Assembly: GCF_018294505.1 (NCBI RefSeq)
Contig: NC_057809.1
Coordinates: forward strand, 420,225,485 to 420,289,484
Reading direction: 5' to 3'
Source of the DNA: Triticum aestivum
Taxonomy: Eukaryota; Streptophyta; Magnoliopsida; Poales; Poaceae
DNA length: 64,000 nucleotides
Shown: positions 1-10,592 of the stretch, piece after piece
Layout: every line of letters begins with the position of its first letter
Numbering within the stretch: position 1 is the stretch's first letter
Notes under the pieces: model-generated
What the model saw: the letters and a program-made list of their open reading frames with translations, nothing else
Told to the model about the DNA's origin: nothing
Databases searched by the model: none
Made by a program: the position numbers and the translations under genes

Positions 1-92
1 ACACTTTTATTTACTTACAACTCAACAATTACAACTCGATTCTTAGAACAAAATATGACTATATTAATGCCTCCGGCGGTGTACCGGGATGT

Positions 93-398
93 TCAATGAC
101 TCATGAGTGACATGTATGAAAGAATTATGAGCGGTGGCTTTGCCACAAATACGATGTCAACTACATGATCATGCAAAGCAATATGACAATGATGAAGCAT
201 GTCATAATAAACATAACGGTGGTAAGTTGCATGGCAATATATCTTGGAATGACTATGGAAATGCCATAATAGGTAGGTATGGTGGCTATTTTGAGGAAGA
301 TATATGGTGGGTTTATGGTACCGGCGAAAGTTGCGCGCTACTAGAGAGGCTAGCAATGATGGAAGGGTGAGAGTGCGTATAATCCATGGACTCAACAT
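93..398 (-). CDS. Possible 101-codon His/Tyr-rich ORF in element I
   Basis: Open frame in the element's sense orientation, rich in His, Tyr and Leu. I recognise no domain. It lies far downstream of the 290-codon ORF in the non-coding interior, and no counterpart is visible in element N because N leaves the window before the matching position. It may be a chance frame. Confidence 0.15.
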   Translation of the reverse strand: MLSPWIIRTLTLPSLLASLVARNFRRYHKPTIYLPQNSHHTYLLWHFHSHSKIYCHATYHRYVYYDMLHHCHIALHDHVVDIVFVAKPPLIILSYMSLMSH

Positions 399-815
399 TA
401 GTCATAAATAACTCACATACTTATTGCAAAAATCTATTAGTTATCAAAACAAAGTACTACGTGCATGCTCCTAGGGGGATAGATTGGTAGGGAAAGACCA
501 TCGCTCGTCCCCGACCGCCACTCATAAGGAGGACAATCAATAAATAAATCATGCTCCGACTTCGTCACATAACGGTTCACCATACGTGCATGCTACGGGA
601 ATCACAAACTTCAACACAAGTATTTCTCATATTCACAACTACTCAACTAGCATGACTCTAATATCACCATCCTCATATCTCAAAACAATCATCAAGTATC
701 AAACTTCTCATAATATTCAATGCACTTTATATGAAAGTTTTTATTATATCCCTCTTGGATGCCCATCATATTAGGACTAGTTTCATAACCAAAGCAGACT
801 ACCATGATGTTTAAG

Positions 816-959
816 ACTCTCAAAATAATATAAGTGAAGCATGAGAGTTCATCTATTTCTTCAAAATAAAACCACCGCCGTGCTCTAAAAGGATATAAGT
901 GAAGCACTAGAGCAACAACGAACTACTCCCAAAGATATAAGTGAAGATCAATGAGTAGT
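816..959 (-). other. Array of three hairpins with constant loop and changing stems (element I)
   Basis: Three inverted repeats in a row. ACTCTCA (816-822) pairs with TGAGAGT (842-848). TGCTCTA (881-887) pairs with TAGAGCA (908-914). ACTACTC (922-928) pairs with GAGTAGT (953-959). Each stem is a perfect 7 bp and each has a different sequence. The loops are 19-24 nt and share the plus-strand core ATATAAGTGAAG (CTTCACTTATAT in sense). Element N carries the same design at 62963-63155. No protein is encoded here. Role unknown; an RNA structure or protein-binding array is inferred. Confidence 0.75.
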
Positions 960-1138
960 CGAATAATTATGCAACTATGTGAAGACTCTCTAACATTTAA
1001 GAATTTCAGATCTTGGTATTTTATTCAAACAGCAAGCAAAACTAAGTAAAATAAAATGATGCTCCAAGCAAAACACATATCATGTGGCGAATAAAAATAT
1101 AGCTCCAAGTAAAGTTACCGATGAACGAAGACTAAAGA

Positions 1139-1162
1139 GGGGATGCCTTCCGGGGCATCCCC
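1139..1162 (-). other. Conserved GGGGATGCC hairpin (element I)
   Basis: GGGGATGCC (1139-1147), a 6-nt loop, then GGCATCCCC (1154-1162): a perfect 9-bp stem. In sense it follows AAGCTT. A second, non-hairpin copy of the AAGCTTGGGGATGCCC motif lies at about 1211-1229. Element N has the same stem with a 5-nt loop at 62711-62733, also preceded by a second copy of the motif. Confidence 0.75.
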
Positions 1163-1816
1163 AAGCTTAGGCTTTTGGTTGTCCTTTAATATTACCTTGG
1201 GGTGACTTGGGCATCCCCAAGCTTAGGCTCTTGCCACTCCTTATTCCATAGTCCATCGAATCTTTACCCAAAACTTGAAAACTTCACAACACAAAACATA
1301 ACAGAAAATCGTAAGCTCCGTTAGTATAAGAAAATAAATCACCACTTAGGTACTGTTGTGAACTCATTATAAATTCATATTGGTGTAATATATACTGTAT
1401 TCCAACTTATATATGGTTCATACCCTCCGATACTACTCATAGATTCATCAAAATAAGCAAATGACACATCAAAAACAGAATCTGTCAAAAATAGAACAGT
1501 CTGTAGTAATCTGGATGAAACGTATACTTATGGAACTCATAAAATTCTCAAATAAATTTCTGGACCTTAGGAACTTATCTATTAATCATCTTAAAAAATA
1601 ATTAACTAAATAGAACTCTCCAAATAAAAATGGCAGCGATTCTCGTGAGTGCTAAAGTTTCTGTTTTTTACAGCAAGATCAACAAGACTTTCCCCAAGTC
1701 TTCCCAACGGTTCTACTTGGCACAAACACTAATTAAAACATAAAACCATATCTAAACAGAGGCTATATGAATTATTTATTACTACGCAGTAGCAAAAAGT
1801 AAGGAACAAAAATAAA

Positions 1817-1867
1817 ATTGGGTTGCCTCCCAACAAGCGCTATCGTTTAACGCCCCTAGCTAGGCAT
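1817..1867 (-). other. Conserved palindrome and stem-loop block after the ORF (element I)
   Basis: Just downstream (in sense) of the 290-codon ORF. It holds the 10-bp palindrome CCTAGCTAGG and, about 20 nt on, GCGCTTGTTGGG followed by CAACCCAA, which can form a short stem. The block is almost unchanged in element N (62005-62054), in DNA that is otherwise diverged. Confidence 0.7.
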
Positions 1868-1884
1868 GATGATTTCAATGATGC

Positions 1885-2757
1885 TCACACAAAGGATAAG
1901 AATTGAAACATAAAGAGAGCATCATGAAGAACATGACTAGCACATTTAAGTCTAACCCAGATTTTGTGAGCAAACAACTTATGGGAACAAGGATCAACTT
2001 GCATAGGAAGGTAAAACAAGCATAACTTCAAGATTTTAAGCACATAGAGAGGAAACTTGATATTATTGCAACTCCTACAAGCATATGTTCCTCCCTCATA
2101 ATAATTTTCAGTAGCATCATGAATTAATTCAACAATATAACCAGCACCTAAATCATTCTTTTCATGATCTACAAGCATAAAAAATTTACTATTCTCCACA
2201 TAAGAAAATTTCTTCTCATGAATAGTAGTGGGAGCAAACTCAACAAAATAATTACCATGTGAAGCATAATCCAATTGAAAACTAAAATCATGATGACAAG
2301 TTTCATGGATATCATTATTCTTTATAGCATACAAGTCATCACAATAATCATCATAGATAGCAACTTTGTTCTCATAATCAATTGGAACCTCTTCCGAAAT
2401 AGTGGATTCATCACAAAATAAAGTCATGACCTCTCCAAATCCACTTTCATCAATATAATCATCATAAATAGGAGGAATGCTTTCATCATAATAAATTTTC
2501 TCATCACAACTTGGGGGACAAAAAATATCATCTTCATCAAACATAGCTTCCCCAAGCTTGTGGCTTTGCATATCATTAGCATCATAGATATTCAAGGAAT
2601 TCATACTAACAACATTGCAATCATGCTCATCATTCAAAGATTTAGTGCCAAAAATTCTAATGCATTGTTCCTCTAGCACTTGAGCACAATTATCGGAATC
2701 CTTATTTTCATGATAGATATTAAAAAGATGAAGCATATAAGGTACCCTTAATTCCAT
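1885..2757 (-). CDS. 290-codon acidic ORF of unknown function in the gag position of element I
   Basis: Intact minus-strand frame whose ATG (2757) lies about 100 bp after the tRNA-Asp primer site, where gag is expected. The product is rich in Asp, Glu, Tyr and His in its first two thirds and hydrophobic near the C-terminus (around residues 235-290). No zinc knuckle, protease or capsid motif is visible. Element N has a collinear homologue at 61135-61974: both share NEKHDCN/NDEHDCN, ESGFGEV, VDHE, YIVE and NYYE blocks in the same order and a similar hydrophobic tail. It could be a diverged gag, a regulatory protein or a lineage-specific ORF. That it is a coding frame is fairly sure; its function is unknown. 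Confidence 0.7.
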   Translation of the reverse strand: MELRVPYMLHLFNIYHENKDSDNCAQVLEEQCIRIFGTKSLNDEHDCNVVSMNSLNIYDANDMQSHKLGEAMFDEDDIFCPPSCDEKIYYDESIPPIYDDYIDESGFGEVMTLFCDESTISEEVPIDYENKVAIYDDYCDDLYAIKNNDIHETCHHDFSFQLDYASHGNYFVEFAPTTIHEKKFSYVENSKFFMLVDHEKNDLGAGYIVELIHDATENYYEGGTYACRSCNNIKFPLYVLKILKLCLFYLPMQVDPCSHKLFAHKIWVRLKCASHVLHDALFMFQFLSFV

Positions 2758-2855
2758 TTTTTTTGTAATTTTCTTTTATAAACTAAACTAGTGATAAAAC
2801 AAGAAATAAAAAGATTCGATTACAAGATCTAAAGACATACCTTCAAGCACTCACC

Positions 2856-2873
2856 TCCCCGGCAACGGTGCCA
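2856..2873 (-). other. Primer-binding site, tRNA-Asp type (element I)
   Basis: Reads TGGCACCGTTGCCGGGGA on the minus strand, 13 nt inside the LTR. It matches the complement of a plant tRNA-Asp 3' end with one G-to-A change in the CpG. Asp priming is typical of the Athila clade. Confidence 0.85.
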
Positions 2874-2886
2874 GAAAAGAGCTTGA

Positions 2887-4547
2887 TGTCTACTACACAA
2901 CCTTCTTCTTGTAGACGTTGTTGGGCCTCCAAGTGCAGAGGTTTGTAGGACAGTAGCAAATTTTCCTCAAGTGGATGACCTAAGGTTTATCAATCCGTAG
3001 GAGGCGTAGGATGAAGATGGTCTCTCTCAAGCAACCCTGCAACAAAATAACAAAGAGTCTCTTGTGTCTCCAACACACCCAATACAACGGTAAATTGTAT
3101 AGGTGCACTAGTTCGGCGAAGAGATGGTGATACAAGTGGTATATGGATAGTAGATAATCGTTTTTGTAATCTGAAAATATAAAAACAGCAAGGTAACTAA
3201 TGATAAAAGTGAGTGTAAACGGTATTGCAATGCTAGGAAACAAGGCCTAGGGTTCGTACTTTCGCTAGTGCAAGTTCCCTCAACAACAATAACATAATTG
3301 GATCACATAACTATCCCTCAACATGCAACAAGGAGTCACTCCAAAGTCACTAATAGCGGAGAACAAACGAAGAGATTATGGTAGGGTATGAAACCACCTC
3401 AAAGTTATTCTTTCCAATCAATCCGTTGGGCTATTCCTATAAGTGTCACAAACAACCCTAGAGTTTGTACTAGAATAACACCTTAAGACACAAATCAACC
3501 AAAACCCTAATGTCACCTAGATACTCCAATGTCACCTCAAGTATCCGTGGGTATGATTATACGATATGCATCACACAATCTCAGATTCATCTATTCAACC
3601 AACACATATAACCTCAAAGAGTGCCCCAAAGTTCCTACCGGAGAATCATGACGAAAACGTGTGCCAACCCCTATGCATAGGTTCATGGGCGGAACCCGCA
3701 AGTTGATCACCAAAATATACATCAAGTTAATCACGTGGTATCCCATTGTCACCACAGATACGCACGGCAAGACATACATCAAGTGTTCTCAAATCTTTAA
3801 AGACTCAATCCGATAAGATAACTTCAAAGGGAAAACTCAATTCATTACAAGAGAGTAGAGGGGGGAGAAAACATCATAGGATCCAAATATAGTAGCAAAG
3901 CTCGCGATACATCAAGATCGTACCACCTCAAGAACACGAGAGAGAGAGAGATCAAACACATAGCTACTGGTACATACCCTCAGCCCCGAGGGAGAACTAC
4001 TCCCTCCTCGTCATGGAGAGCACCAGGATGATGAAGATGGCCACCGGAGAGGGATTGCCCCCTCCGGCAGGGTGCTGGAACGGGTCTAGATTGGTTTTCG
4101 GTGGCTACGGAGGCTTCTGGCGGCGGAACTCCCGATCTATTGTGTTCCTCGATCATTTTAGGGTATATGGAGATATATAGGCGGAAGAAGTACGTCAGGG
4201 GGCCACGAGGGGCCCACAAGGGTGGAGGGAGCGCCCAGGGGCGATGGGCGTGCCCCCCTGCCTCGTGGCCTCCTCGTTGATCCCCTGACGTGCACTCTAA
4301 GTCTTCTGGGCTTCTTCTGATCCAAAAATAAGTTCTGTGAAGTTTCAGGTCAATTGGACTCCGTTTGATTTTCCTTTTTTGCGATATTCTAAAACAAGGA
4401 AAAAACAGAAACTGACACTGAGCTCTGGGTTAATAGGTTAGTCACAAAAATAATATAAAAGTGTATAATAAAGCCCATAAACATCCAAAGTTGATAATAT
4501 AATAGCGTGGAACAATAAAAAATTATAGATACGTTGGATATGTATCA
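2887..4547 (-). repeat. 5' LTR of element I (1661 bp)
   Basis: On the minus strand it runs from TGATACATATCCAACG at 4547 to GTAGTAGACA at 2887, with TG...CA ends. A TATA-like CTATATATCT lies at 4180-4171 (minus strand). The outer end closely resembles LTRs F, G, L and N; the inner half (2887-4000) differs from them, so it is a related but distinct LTR type. Confidence 0.85.
4171..4180 (-). promoter_or_regulatory. Putative TATA box, LTR of element I
   Basis: CTATATATCT on the minus strand about 370 bp from the LTR start, in the position of an LTR core promoter. Based on sequence only. Confidence 0.4.
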
Positions 4548-4655
4548 CGACCCATGTGAGGTTGTGTCCATCACGCCAGGTTTGATGGTCGTCCTCGCGT
4601 GTTGGAGCACGCCTCCTCGATCCGTAGATTGATCTTGTTAGACCGGCTCTATTGT

Positions 4656-6126
4656 CTAGGTCCTTGTGTAAGTCGTAGGTATAGCCCGGGCCATCGCCTC
4701 CTTGCCCCGACGGCGGGGTGGCACGGGCTGCTGTTCGGCATGAGTAGCCGGTCTATCCCGTCCACATGGCGGTCGGTCGGGCTTGTCAGCAGTTTTATGC
4801 TTTGGCGGTATGGGCTCATAGGACTCATCGTCGAATTGAGGTGGTAGCTTGCGCTTCGGGTAACTCTTAGTTGGGTGTTCAAGGCCGTATTCCTCGGCTG
4901 CCAAGACATTAGTCCATCTGTCATTGAGTAAATCCTAATCAGTTTGAAGCTGTTGCTGCTTCTTTTTCAGGCTTCTTGCAATTGCTATTAGCCTGCGCTT
5001 AAAGCGCTCTTGCTCGAGGGGCTCCTCTAGCATGATGAAGTCTTCGTTGCCGAGGCTCACATCCTCTTCGGAGATTGGTAGGTAGTTACTATCCTCTGAG
5101 TCTTCGTTCCCGATTGGATCATCGGGGTTAACTTGCCCATCCTCCCAATCATCCTGTTCGGATGTTGGCTCGACAGGGGCTTCGGGGTCTTCGGCGTTCT
5201 CTGGAGTGTTATTGTCTTCGGTGCCGGTATTACTGTCTTTTTCGCGACGCGATTTTGAGCGGCGCCGCTGACGTCGATGCTTTGGAGGTGCTTCGGCAGG
5301 CTTGTCCTCAACCGGATCCTTCTTGCCGTCATCGTCATCCTCTTTGGGTGTATCCACCATGTATACCTCGTATGTGGAGGTGGCCGTCCAACATCCGGTA
5401 AACGGAAGGTTTTGTCCTTAATCGTCTCCGGCATCGTCGTCCATACAATCAATGTCTTCGAAGGCATAGTCCAGCATGTCAGTTAGATCTTCGACAATGG
5501 CTATGAAGTGGGTGGTGGGTGGGACGTAAAATTCCCTGCTCTCAGCCCCTAGACCGGGCTGGGCGTATTTCGGAAGTGATTCCTCTGTAATGGCGAGGGA
5601 CCGCATTAAGTCCAGGGCCTCATTTAGGAGCGAGGTTGGGATAGGGAAGTGAGAGTTCGTCGAGCGACCGGGGTGAGGTCCTCCTGGCCGCACCCGCTTG
5701 TCGCGGATCTCGAGAGTTCGGATTTAAAGTCTGAGGGAGAGTCCGACGCTTTAGCGACAAGGGGAGTTCGGTCCGTCTTTGGGCTTGCTGATGATGCCGT
5801 CTCCTCCGGACCTTCGGTAGCGATTTCCATAATTGCAAGTAGTTCGGCGGGCTCTAAATTCCCGTCTTCGGACCCGATGGTCGCTCTGTATCTAAGGCCA
5901 GAGCAGCGGTCCGGGTCGCGAGTCCTTCGAAGATCAAGTCTCCTCGGATATCAGCGACATAGTTTAGGTTCCTGAAACTGATCTGATGACTAGGGGCGTA
6001 GCTGTCGATCTTCTCAAGGTGGCCAATCGAGTTGGCACGCAGTGCAAAGCCGCCGAATACAAAGATTTGGCTGGGGAGGAAAGTGTCCTCCGAAACGGCA
6101 TCACTATAGGTAACTGAGCGAGCCAT
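4656..6126 (-). pseudogene. gag: Decayed gag of Fatima-type element J
   Basis: Starts at ATG 6126 (MARSVTYSDAV) and runs to the point where element I cuts it. The first frame ends at 5854. The main later frame (5693 to 4656) is interrupted by stops at 5418-5420 and 4935-4937. A basic tract (HRRQRRRSKSRREK, around 5275-5235), an acidic Pro-rich stretch and a C-terminal coiled-coil-like segment ending KKKQQQLQTD are visible, followed by AAEEYGLEHP. Zinc knuckle, protease and pol are not in the window. The features suit a structural Gag; the assignment rests on similarity to Fatima gag as I remember it. Confidence 0.75.
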
Positions 6127-6173
6127 CGACCCTTCTGTCAACAGCATAGAGGAACTCTCAATGAAAGCAGCAA

Positions 6174-6644
6174 TGTCAGTGTCAAAACGACCGATCTCGG
6201 GTAGGGGGTCCCGAACTATGTGTCTGAGGATCGAAGGTAACAGGAGGTAGGGGACACGAGGTTTACCCAGGTTCGGGCCCTCTTGATGGTGGTAATACCC
6301 TACTTCCTGCTTGACTGACTTTGATGAGTATATGAGTTACAAGAGTTGATCTACCACGAGATCGTACTGGCTAAACCCTAGATGTCTAGCCTGTATGATT
6401 GTGATTGTCTCTATGGACTAAACCCTCTGGTTTATATAGACACCAGAGGGACCTAGGGTTGTACAAAGTTGGTTTAGAAAGAAGGTAATCTTCATATCTG
6501 AACGCCAAGCTTGCCTTCCACGCCAAGGAGTGTCCCATCCGGACACGCGGGGAAGTCTTCTATCTTGTATCTTCACGGCCCACCAGTCTGGCCCATGTCA
6601 TATAGCCCGGACGCCCGGGGACCCCCTAATCCAGGACTCCCTCG
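6174..6644 (-). repeat. 5' LTR of Fatima-type element J (471 bp)
   Basis: Short LTR on the minus strand from 6644 (terminal CGAGGGAGTCC, with the first T changed to C) to TGTCAGTG at 6174. The length fits the family's roughly 0.5 kb LTR. It includes a TATA motif at 6440-6431. Confidence 0.85.
6431..6440 (-). promoter_or_regulatory. Putative TATA box, LTR of element J
   Basis: TCTATATAAA on the minus strand, about 205 bp from the LTR start; a good match to a plant TATA box. Confidence 0.55.
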
Positions 6645-6790
6645 GGGAGGGGAAGGAAAGGGGGAGGTCGAATCCTCCCCTTTCCTTCTCCCTTCCCTCC
6701 TTTCCTTTCCCCCTTATTTCGGCCTATAGGGGGTGCACCAGCCACTTAGGTGTTGGTCTGTCCAACTCTTGGCCCATTTGGCCCATATAG
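6645..6790 (-). mobile_element. Element D, left piece: WIS/Angela-like LTR fragment
   Basis: Pyrimidine-rich and GGCC-rich stretch typical of the middle of a WIS-like copia LTR. It continues exactly at 51453 once element C and one copy of its TATAG target duplication are removed. The rest of D to the left is beyond the insertions J and I. Confidence 0.75.
6786..6790. repeat. Target site duplication TATAG of element C
   Basis: TATAG at 6786-6790 is repeated at 51448-51452, immediately outside the two ends of element C. It defines the insertion and its boundaries. Confidence 0.9.
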
Positions 6791-6819
6791 CGTGACACCC
6801 TCGATTCAATCGTACACTA

Positions 6820-6843
6820 ATCATACACACAACTGTGTATGAT
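6820..6843. other. 10-bp inverted repeat near the end of the C LTR
   Basis: ATCATACACA, loop CAAC, TGTGTATGAT: a perfect 10-bp stem about 30 bp inside the LTR end. The matching site in the other LTR (about 37280-37303) is degraded by substitutions. Confidence 0.6.
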
Positions 6844-9119
6844 CAAAATCAAGGACTCACGGAAAGATGTCACAACACAACTCTAGACACAAATTAAAAT
6901 AATACAGGCTTTATATTACAAGCCAAGGGCCTCGAGGGCTCGAATACATAAGCTCGAAGACACAGAAGTCAGCGAAAGCAATAATATCTGAGTACACACA
7001 TAAGTTAAACAAGTTTGCCTTAAGAAGGCTAGCACAAAAGTAGCAACGATTGAAAAGGCAAGGCCTCCTGCCTGGGACCTCCTAACTACTCCTCGAAGTC
7101 AAACTCCACATAGAATCATCTTCGGGATACTCTGGATCTTGGACTCCATCATCTGGTTGCGACATCCGAGAAGAAAAGGAAAGGGGGAAAAGAGCGAGCA
7201 AAGCAACCGTGAGTACTCATCCAAAGTACTCGCAAGCAAGGAACTACACTACATATGCATTGGTATCAATGAAATGGATAGTATCGGTGGACTGAACTGC
7301 AGAATGCCAGGATAAGAGGGGGATAGCTAGTCCTATCGAAGATTACGCTTCTGGCAGCCTCCATCTTGAAGCATGTAGGAGAGAGTAGCTGGTAAGTTAA
7401 CCAAGTATCATCGCATAGAATAATCCTACCTGGTGATCCTCTCCTCATCGCCCTGTGAGAGAGCGATCACCGGGTTGTATCTTGCACTTGAAAGGGTGTA
7501 TTTTATTAAGTATCCAGTTCTAGTTGTCATAAGGTCAGAATACAACTCCAGGTCATCCTTTTACCGAGGGACATGACTATTCGAATAGATAAACTTCCCT
7601 GCAGGGGTGCACCACATTACCCAACATGCTCAATCCCTCTGGCCGAACACACTTTCTTCGGTCATGCCCGGCCTCGGAAGATCAACACGTCGCAGCCCTA
7701 CCTAGGCACAACAAAGAGATCAGCACACCGGTCTGAATGCTATGCGCGCAGGGGACTAGGCCCATCGCCCATTGCACACCTGCATGCTGCGTACGCGGCC
7801 GGTAAGCAGACATAGCCTCCCTAATACAAGAGCAAGCATTCCAGTCCAATCCTGCATGCGTCGCTCAGTCGCTGACATCAAGAAGGCTTCAGCTGATACC
7901 ATGACGTTGAGTGCCCATAACTGTTCCCAGGTAGTTGGTTAGTGCATATAGGCCAGTGGCTAGACTCATATCAAACATCCAGATCTCGTTAAGCGTGTTA
8001 TTTGAAGTATTCGCGGATGCTGACTAGGGACCAGGCCCACCTATCTCCTATGTGGTCGCAACCTGCCCTGTCGCTTCGCCACAAAGTAACCATCAAGGGG
8101 CTGTCGGAAACCCAGGCCCACCACTACCTGGGTGGAACCACTTGCCCCTTCAGCCCCCATCTCTAAATCATCAACATAAGTATGTAATAGTATAGTATAA
8201 ACCCATGATCACCTCCCGAGTGATCACGGCTCAGTAGTATAGCATGGCAGACGGACAAGAGTGTAGGGCCTGATGTTAAACTAGCTAAGCATTTAGGATT
8301 GCAGGTAAATTTAACAACAGAAGTAACAAGGACAGGCTATGCAGCATAATAGGTTCACCCGAAAGCAGTAACAACTACACTACTCTAATGCAAGGAGTAC
8401 AAGGAAAGAGTAGGCAATATTGGGATGAACAAGGGGGGGGGGGCTTTCCTGGAAGCTCTGTTGCACAGGAAGAAGGGTCGTCGGTGTAGTCGTACACAGT
8501 GGCATCAACGCCGGTCTCGGGGTCTACCGAAGAAGAATAGGGGGTGAAGAAACAGTAAATACGGAGCAAACAAAGCATCACAAAATATAACAAGGCAATA
8601 CACGGTGCCAGGGGTGATCTAACGCAGGGATAGGTGATACCGTCGAAGGGGAGAAACATCCGGGAAAGTATTCCCGGTGTTTGGCATTTTGGACAAACGA
8701 ACCAGAGGGGGATGGTTGCATGTCGCTATGCCAGAGACGTGTGGCAGACAAATGGACAACATATTCAGATTTGTCTCGTCGTTCTGAGCAACTTTCATAT
8801 ATAAAACTTTTTCATCCGAGCTACATTTTATTTTACATTAATTCATAAAGATTTAATCATTTTCTAAAGTGGTTCTAATTTATTTTTAAAACAGATATTT
8901 TAAATGCGAAACGCTAGGTGTACTCAGAAAGGTACCCAGCAGAACAACACAGAGGCTCATCGGTGGGGCCTTGGTCAACTGTTGTCTAGTCAACAGTCAA
9001 CAGTGCAGGGGTCCGCATGTCATTGACAGGTAATTAGATATTTTAACTAAATTAATTTAATTCGCAGAGGGACCCACATGTCATGGCCTATGTCTTTAAT
9101 AAAATGGTTTTTAAACAGG

Positions 9120-10095
9120 GGGGTTAGCTTAATGGGTGGGTTAGCCCCACTAACGAAAACACGGGAGGGGCCTGCTGGGCTATTGCTCCAGAGGAGCGCT
9201 GACGACGGCCATGGTCGGGCGGTCAGGTGTTGTGGCCGCGCAATGGTCGAAGCAACGGATGGCAAAGCGGCAACAACAGCTAGCAAGCTACGACACCAGC
9301 ACCAGCGGCGATTGCTGAATTAACAGAAGTAGCGTAGGATAGCGGCGACGGCGGTAGCAATAGCGAGCATCAGCTAACAGCAGGGGAGGTGCGGGCAGCG
9401 GTGGGCGACGTGGCGGAGGCAGGCACAACGGGAGCGGGCCGAGGCGGAGGCGGGGCGCGCGCGGGGGTCAGCGGGCGCGTGGCCAGGGCACGAACACGCT
9501 CGAACAGAGGACGGTGACCGCGAGCTCGGCCGTGGACGAGGCGAGCGCGGGGTGACCGGTACAGAGATGAAAAATGAGGGGGGAGAGGGGAATCAAAGGA
9601 GGGCCTCACAGTGGAGCTCGTGGGTGCATCGGGGAAGCCGGGGGAGCTCAGGAGGCGGCAAATCGAGGCAAGGACCGTGGCGGTGCAGACGGGAAGAAGA
9701 AGACGATGGCGAGGCTTGGAGGCATCCTAGCTCGGGACCGTGCTCGTGGACGATGCAGTGGAGACGAACGGAGCTCCTGTTCAAGCTCCAAGCACGCGGG
9801 GGCAACGGTGGTCGCGTGGACGGGGTCGGCAATGGTGTCGGAGGTTTCGAGCACCGCCGAAATCAAGAGAGAGAGCGGGCAAGAGGAAGAGTAGGGTGTT
9901 CTAGGGTTCCGGCGAGGGAAAGAGGGGCAGGGGGTGCCCTTATGCGCGACGGGGAACCGCGAGATGGTCGCCACACACCCACAACCACGGCCATGGTGGT
10001 TCGGATGCGTGCCACCACCCCCTGTGAACAGGGAGGAGGAGGATGGCTACTGGTGGGCTGAGTCTGCACTGTGGCCACTAGGGCCCAGTGCAGCA
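9120..10095 (-). other. GC-rich segment inside the C LTR
   Basis: About 1 kb rich in G and C within the AT-rich LTR, repeated at about 49915-50990 in the other copy. Both strands have overlapping short frames in both copies, as GC-rich DNA commonly does. In sense orientation it begins with an ACCCTAGAA and CTCTCTCT context resembling a plant 5' UTR, so it may hold the transcription start. No protein family is recognisable. Confidence 0.5.
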
Positions 10096-10575
10096 GTAGC
10101 AGTTCCTCTACCGCTTTTCCTTTTCTAAAACTTTTCTGTTTTCCGCTTTTTCTTTTAATATGCACTCTTTGTATTTAACTAAGCCATCAAATGATTTTTG
10201 CAAAATATGGAACTTGGTCCAAAATTGTTGTTGCATTTTTAGGCACCACCACAAAAAGTTTGAGAGGTATTTGAATTCGTTTGAAATTTTTTCCAAATAA
10301 AAATGACAAAATTTGGGGCTGTTTGCCACAGTTTTGGATAGTTTAGGGCATTTAAACAGTTTTTTTAAATGTTTCTTCACCACCAATATTAACAAATGAA
10401 TATTTTACACATGATGAATATTTTAGTTTTAATGTTTGAAAACTTCTATCGTTTGACTTTAATTCAAACTTGAATTTGAATCGGTTTCGAACTAACACGA
10501 GATTAACAACAGTAACCGAGGTGACGTGGCATCATTAGCGTGGAATTAATGTAGCCTAATTATCCAGGCGTCACA

Positions 10576-10592
10576 ATTCTCCTCCACGACAA
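10576..10592 (-). other. Polypurine tract of element C
   Basis: GTGGAGGAGAAT on the minus strand directly before the 3' LTR start at 10575. With the primer site at 37235 it sets the element's orientation. Confidence 0.7.

Larger units (their letters stand above)
1..4547 (-). mobile_element. Element I: Athila-clade (Sabrina-like) LTR retrotransposon, 5' part
   Basis: Minus-strand Ty3-gypsy element cut by the left window edge. In its own orientation it shows a 5' LTR (4547 to 2887), a tRNA-Asp primer site (2873-2856), an acidic 290-codon ORF (2757-1885), then about 1.9 kb without a convincing gene but with conserved hairpins. It begins TGATACGTC-like at 4547 and lies directly against Fatima-type gag at 4548, so it inserted into element J. 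The candidate target duplication on this side is CGACC (4548-4552); the partner copy is off-window. Gag and pol are not seen and would lie beyond position 1 if present. The family name Sabrina is from memory of the LTR ends. Confidence 0.85.
4548..6644 (-). mobile_element. Element J: Fatima-type gypsy retrotransposon, 5' part
   Basis: Minus-strand element with one LTR (6174-6644) and 1.6 kb of decayed gag. It is interrupted at 4547/4548 by element I, so the rest lies off-window to the left. Its LTR outer end abuts WIS-like LTR sequence at 6645, showing insertion into element D. The LTR reads GAGGGAGTCCTGGATTAGG near its start, the pattern I associate with Fatima. Confidence 0.85.
6791..10575 (-). 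repeat. 3' LTR of element C (3785 bp)
   Basis: Ends read TGTGACGCC (minus strand, 10575) and GGGTGTCACG (6791; the terminal A has become G). It aligns with 37251-51447 after two insertions are removed. It lacks about 37 bp and about 110 bp near 9110-9240 that the other LTR has at about 49855-50100. Open frames inside it are not convincing genes. Confidence 0.9.

Noticed and set aside
8375..8659. 94-codon frame conserved in both C LTRs (also 49102-49335)
   Set aside because: Similarity follows from both being LTR copies of one element; reading frame and ends differ and no domain is recognisable.
9552..10061. 169-codon and overlapping frames in the GC-rich part of the C LTR
   Set aside because: Both strands and several frames are open because of base composition, they lie inside an LTR, and the best frame is antisense to the element. 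The LTR2 counterpart (50213-50806) has different ends.
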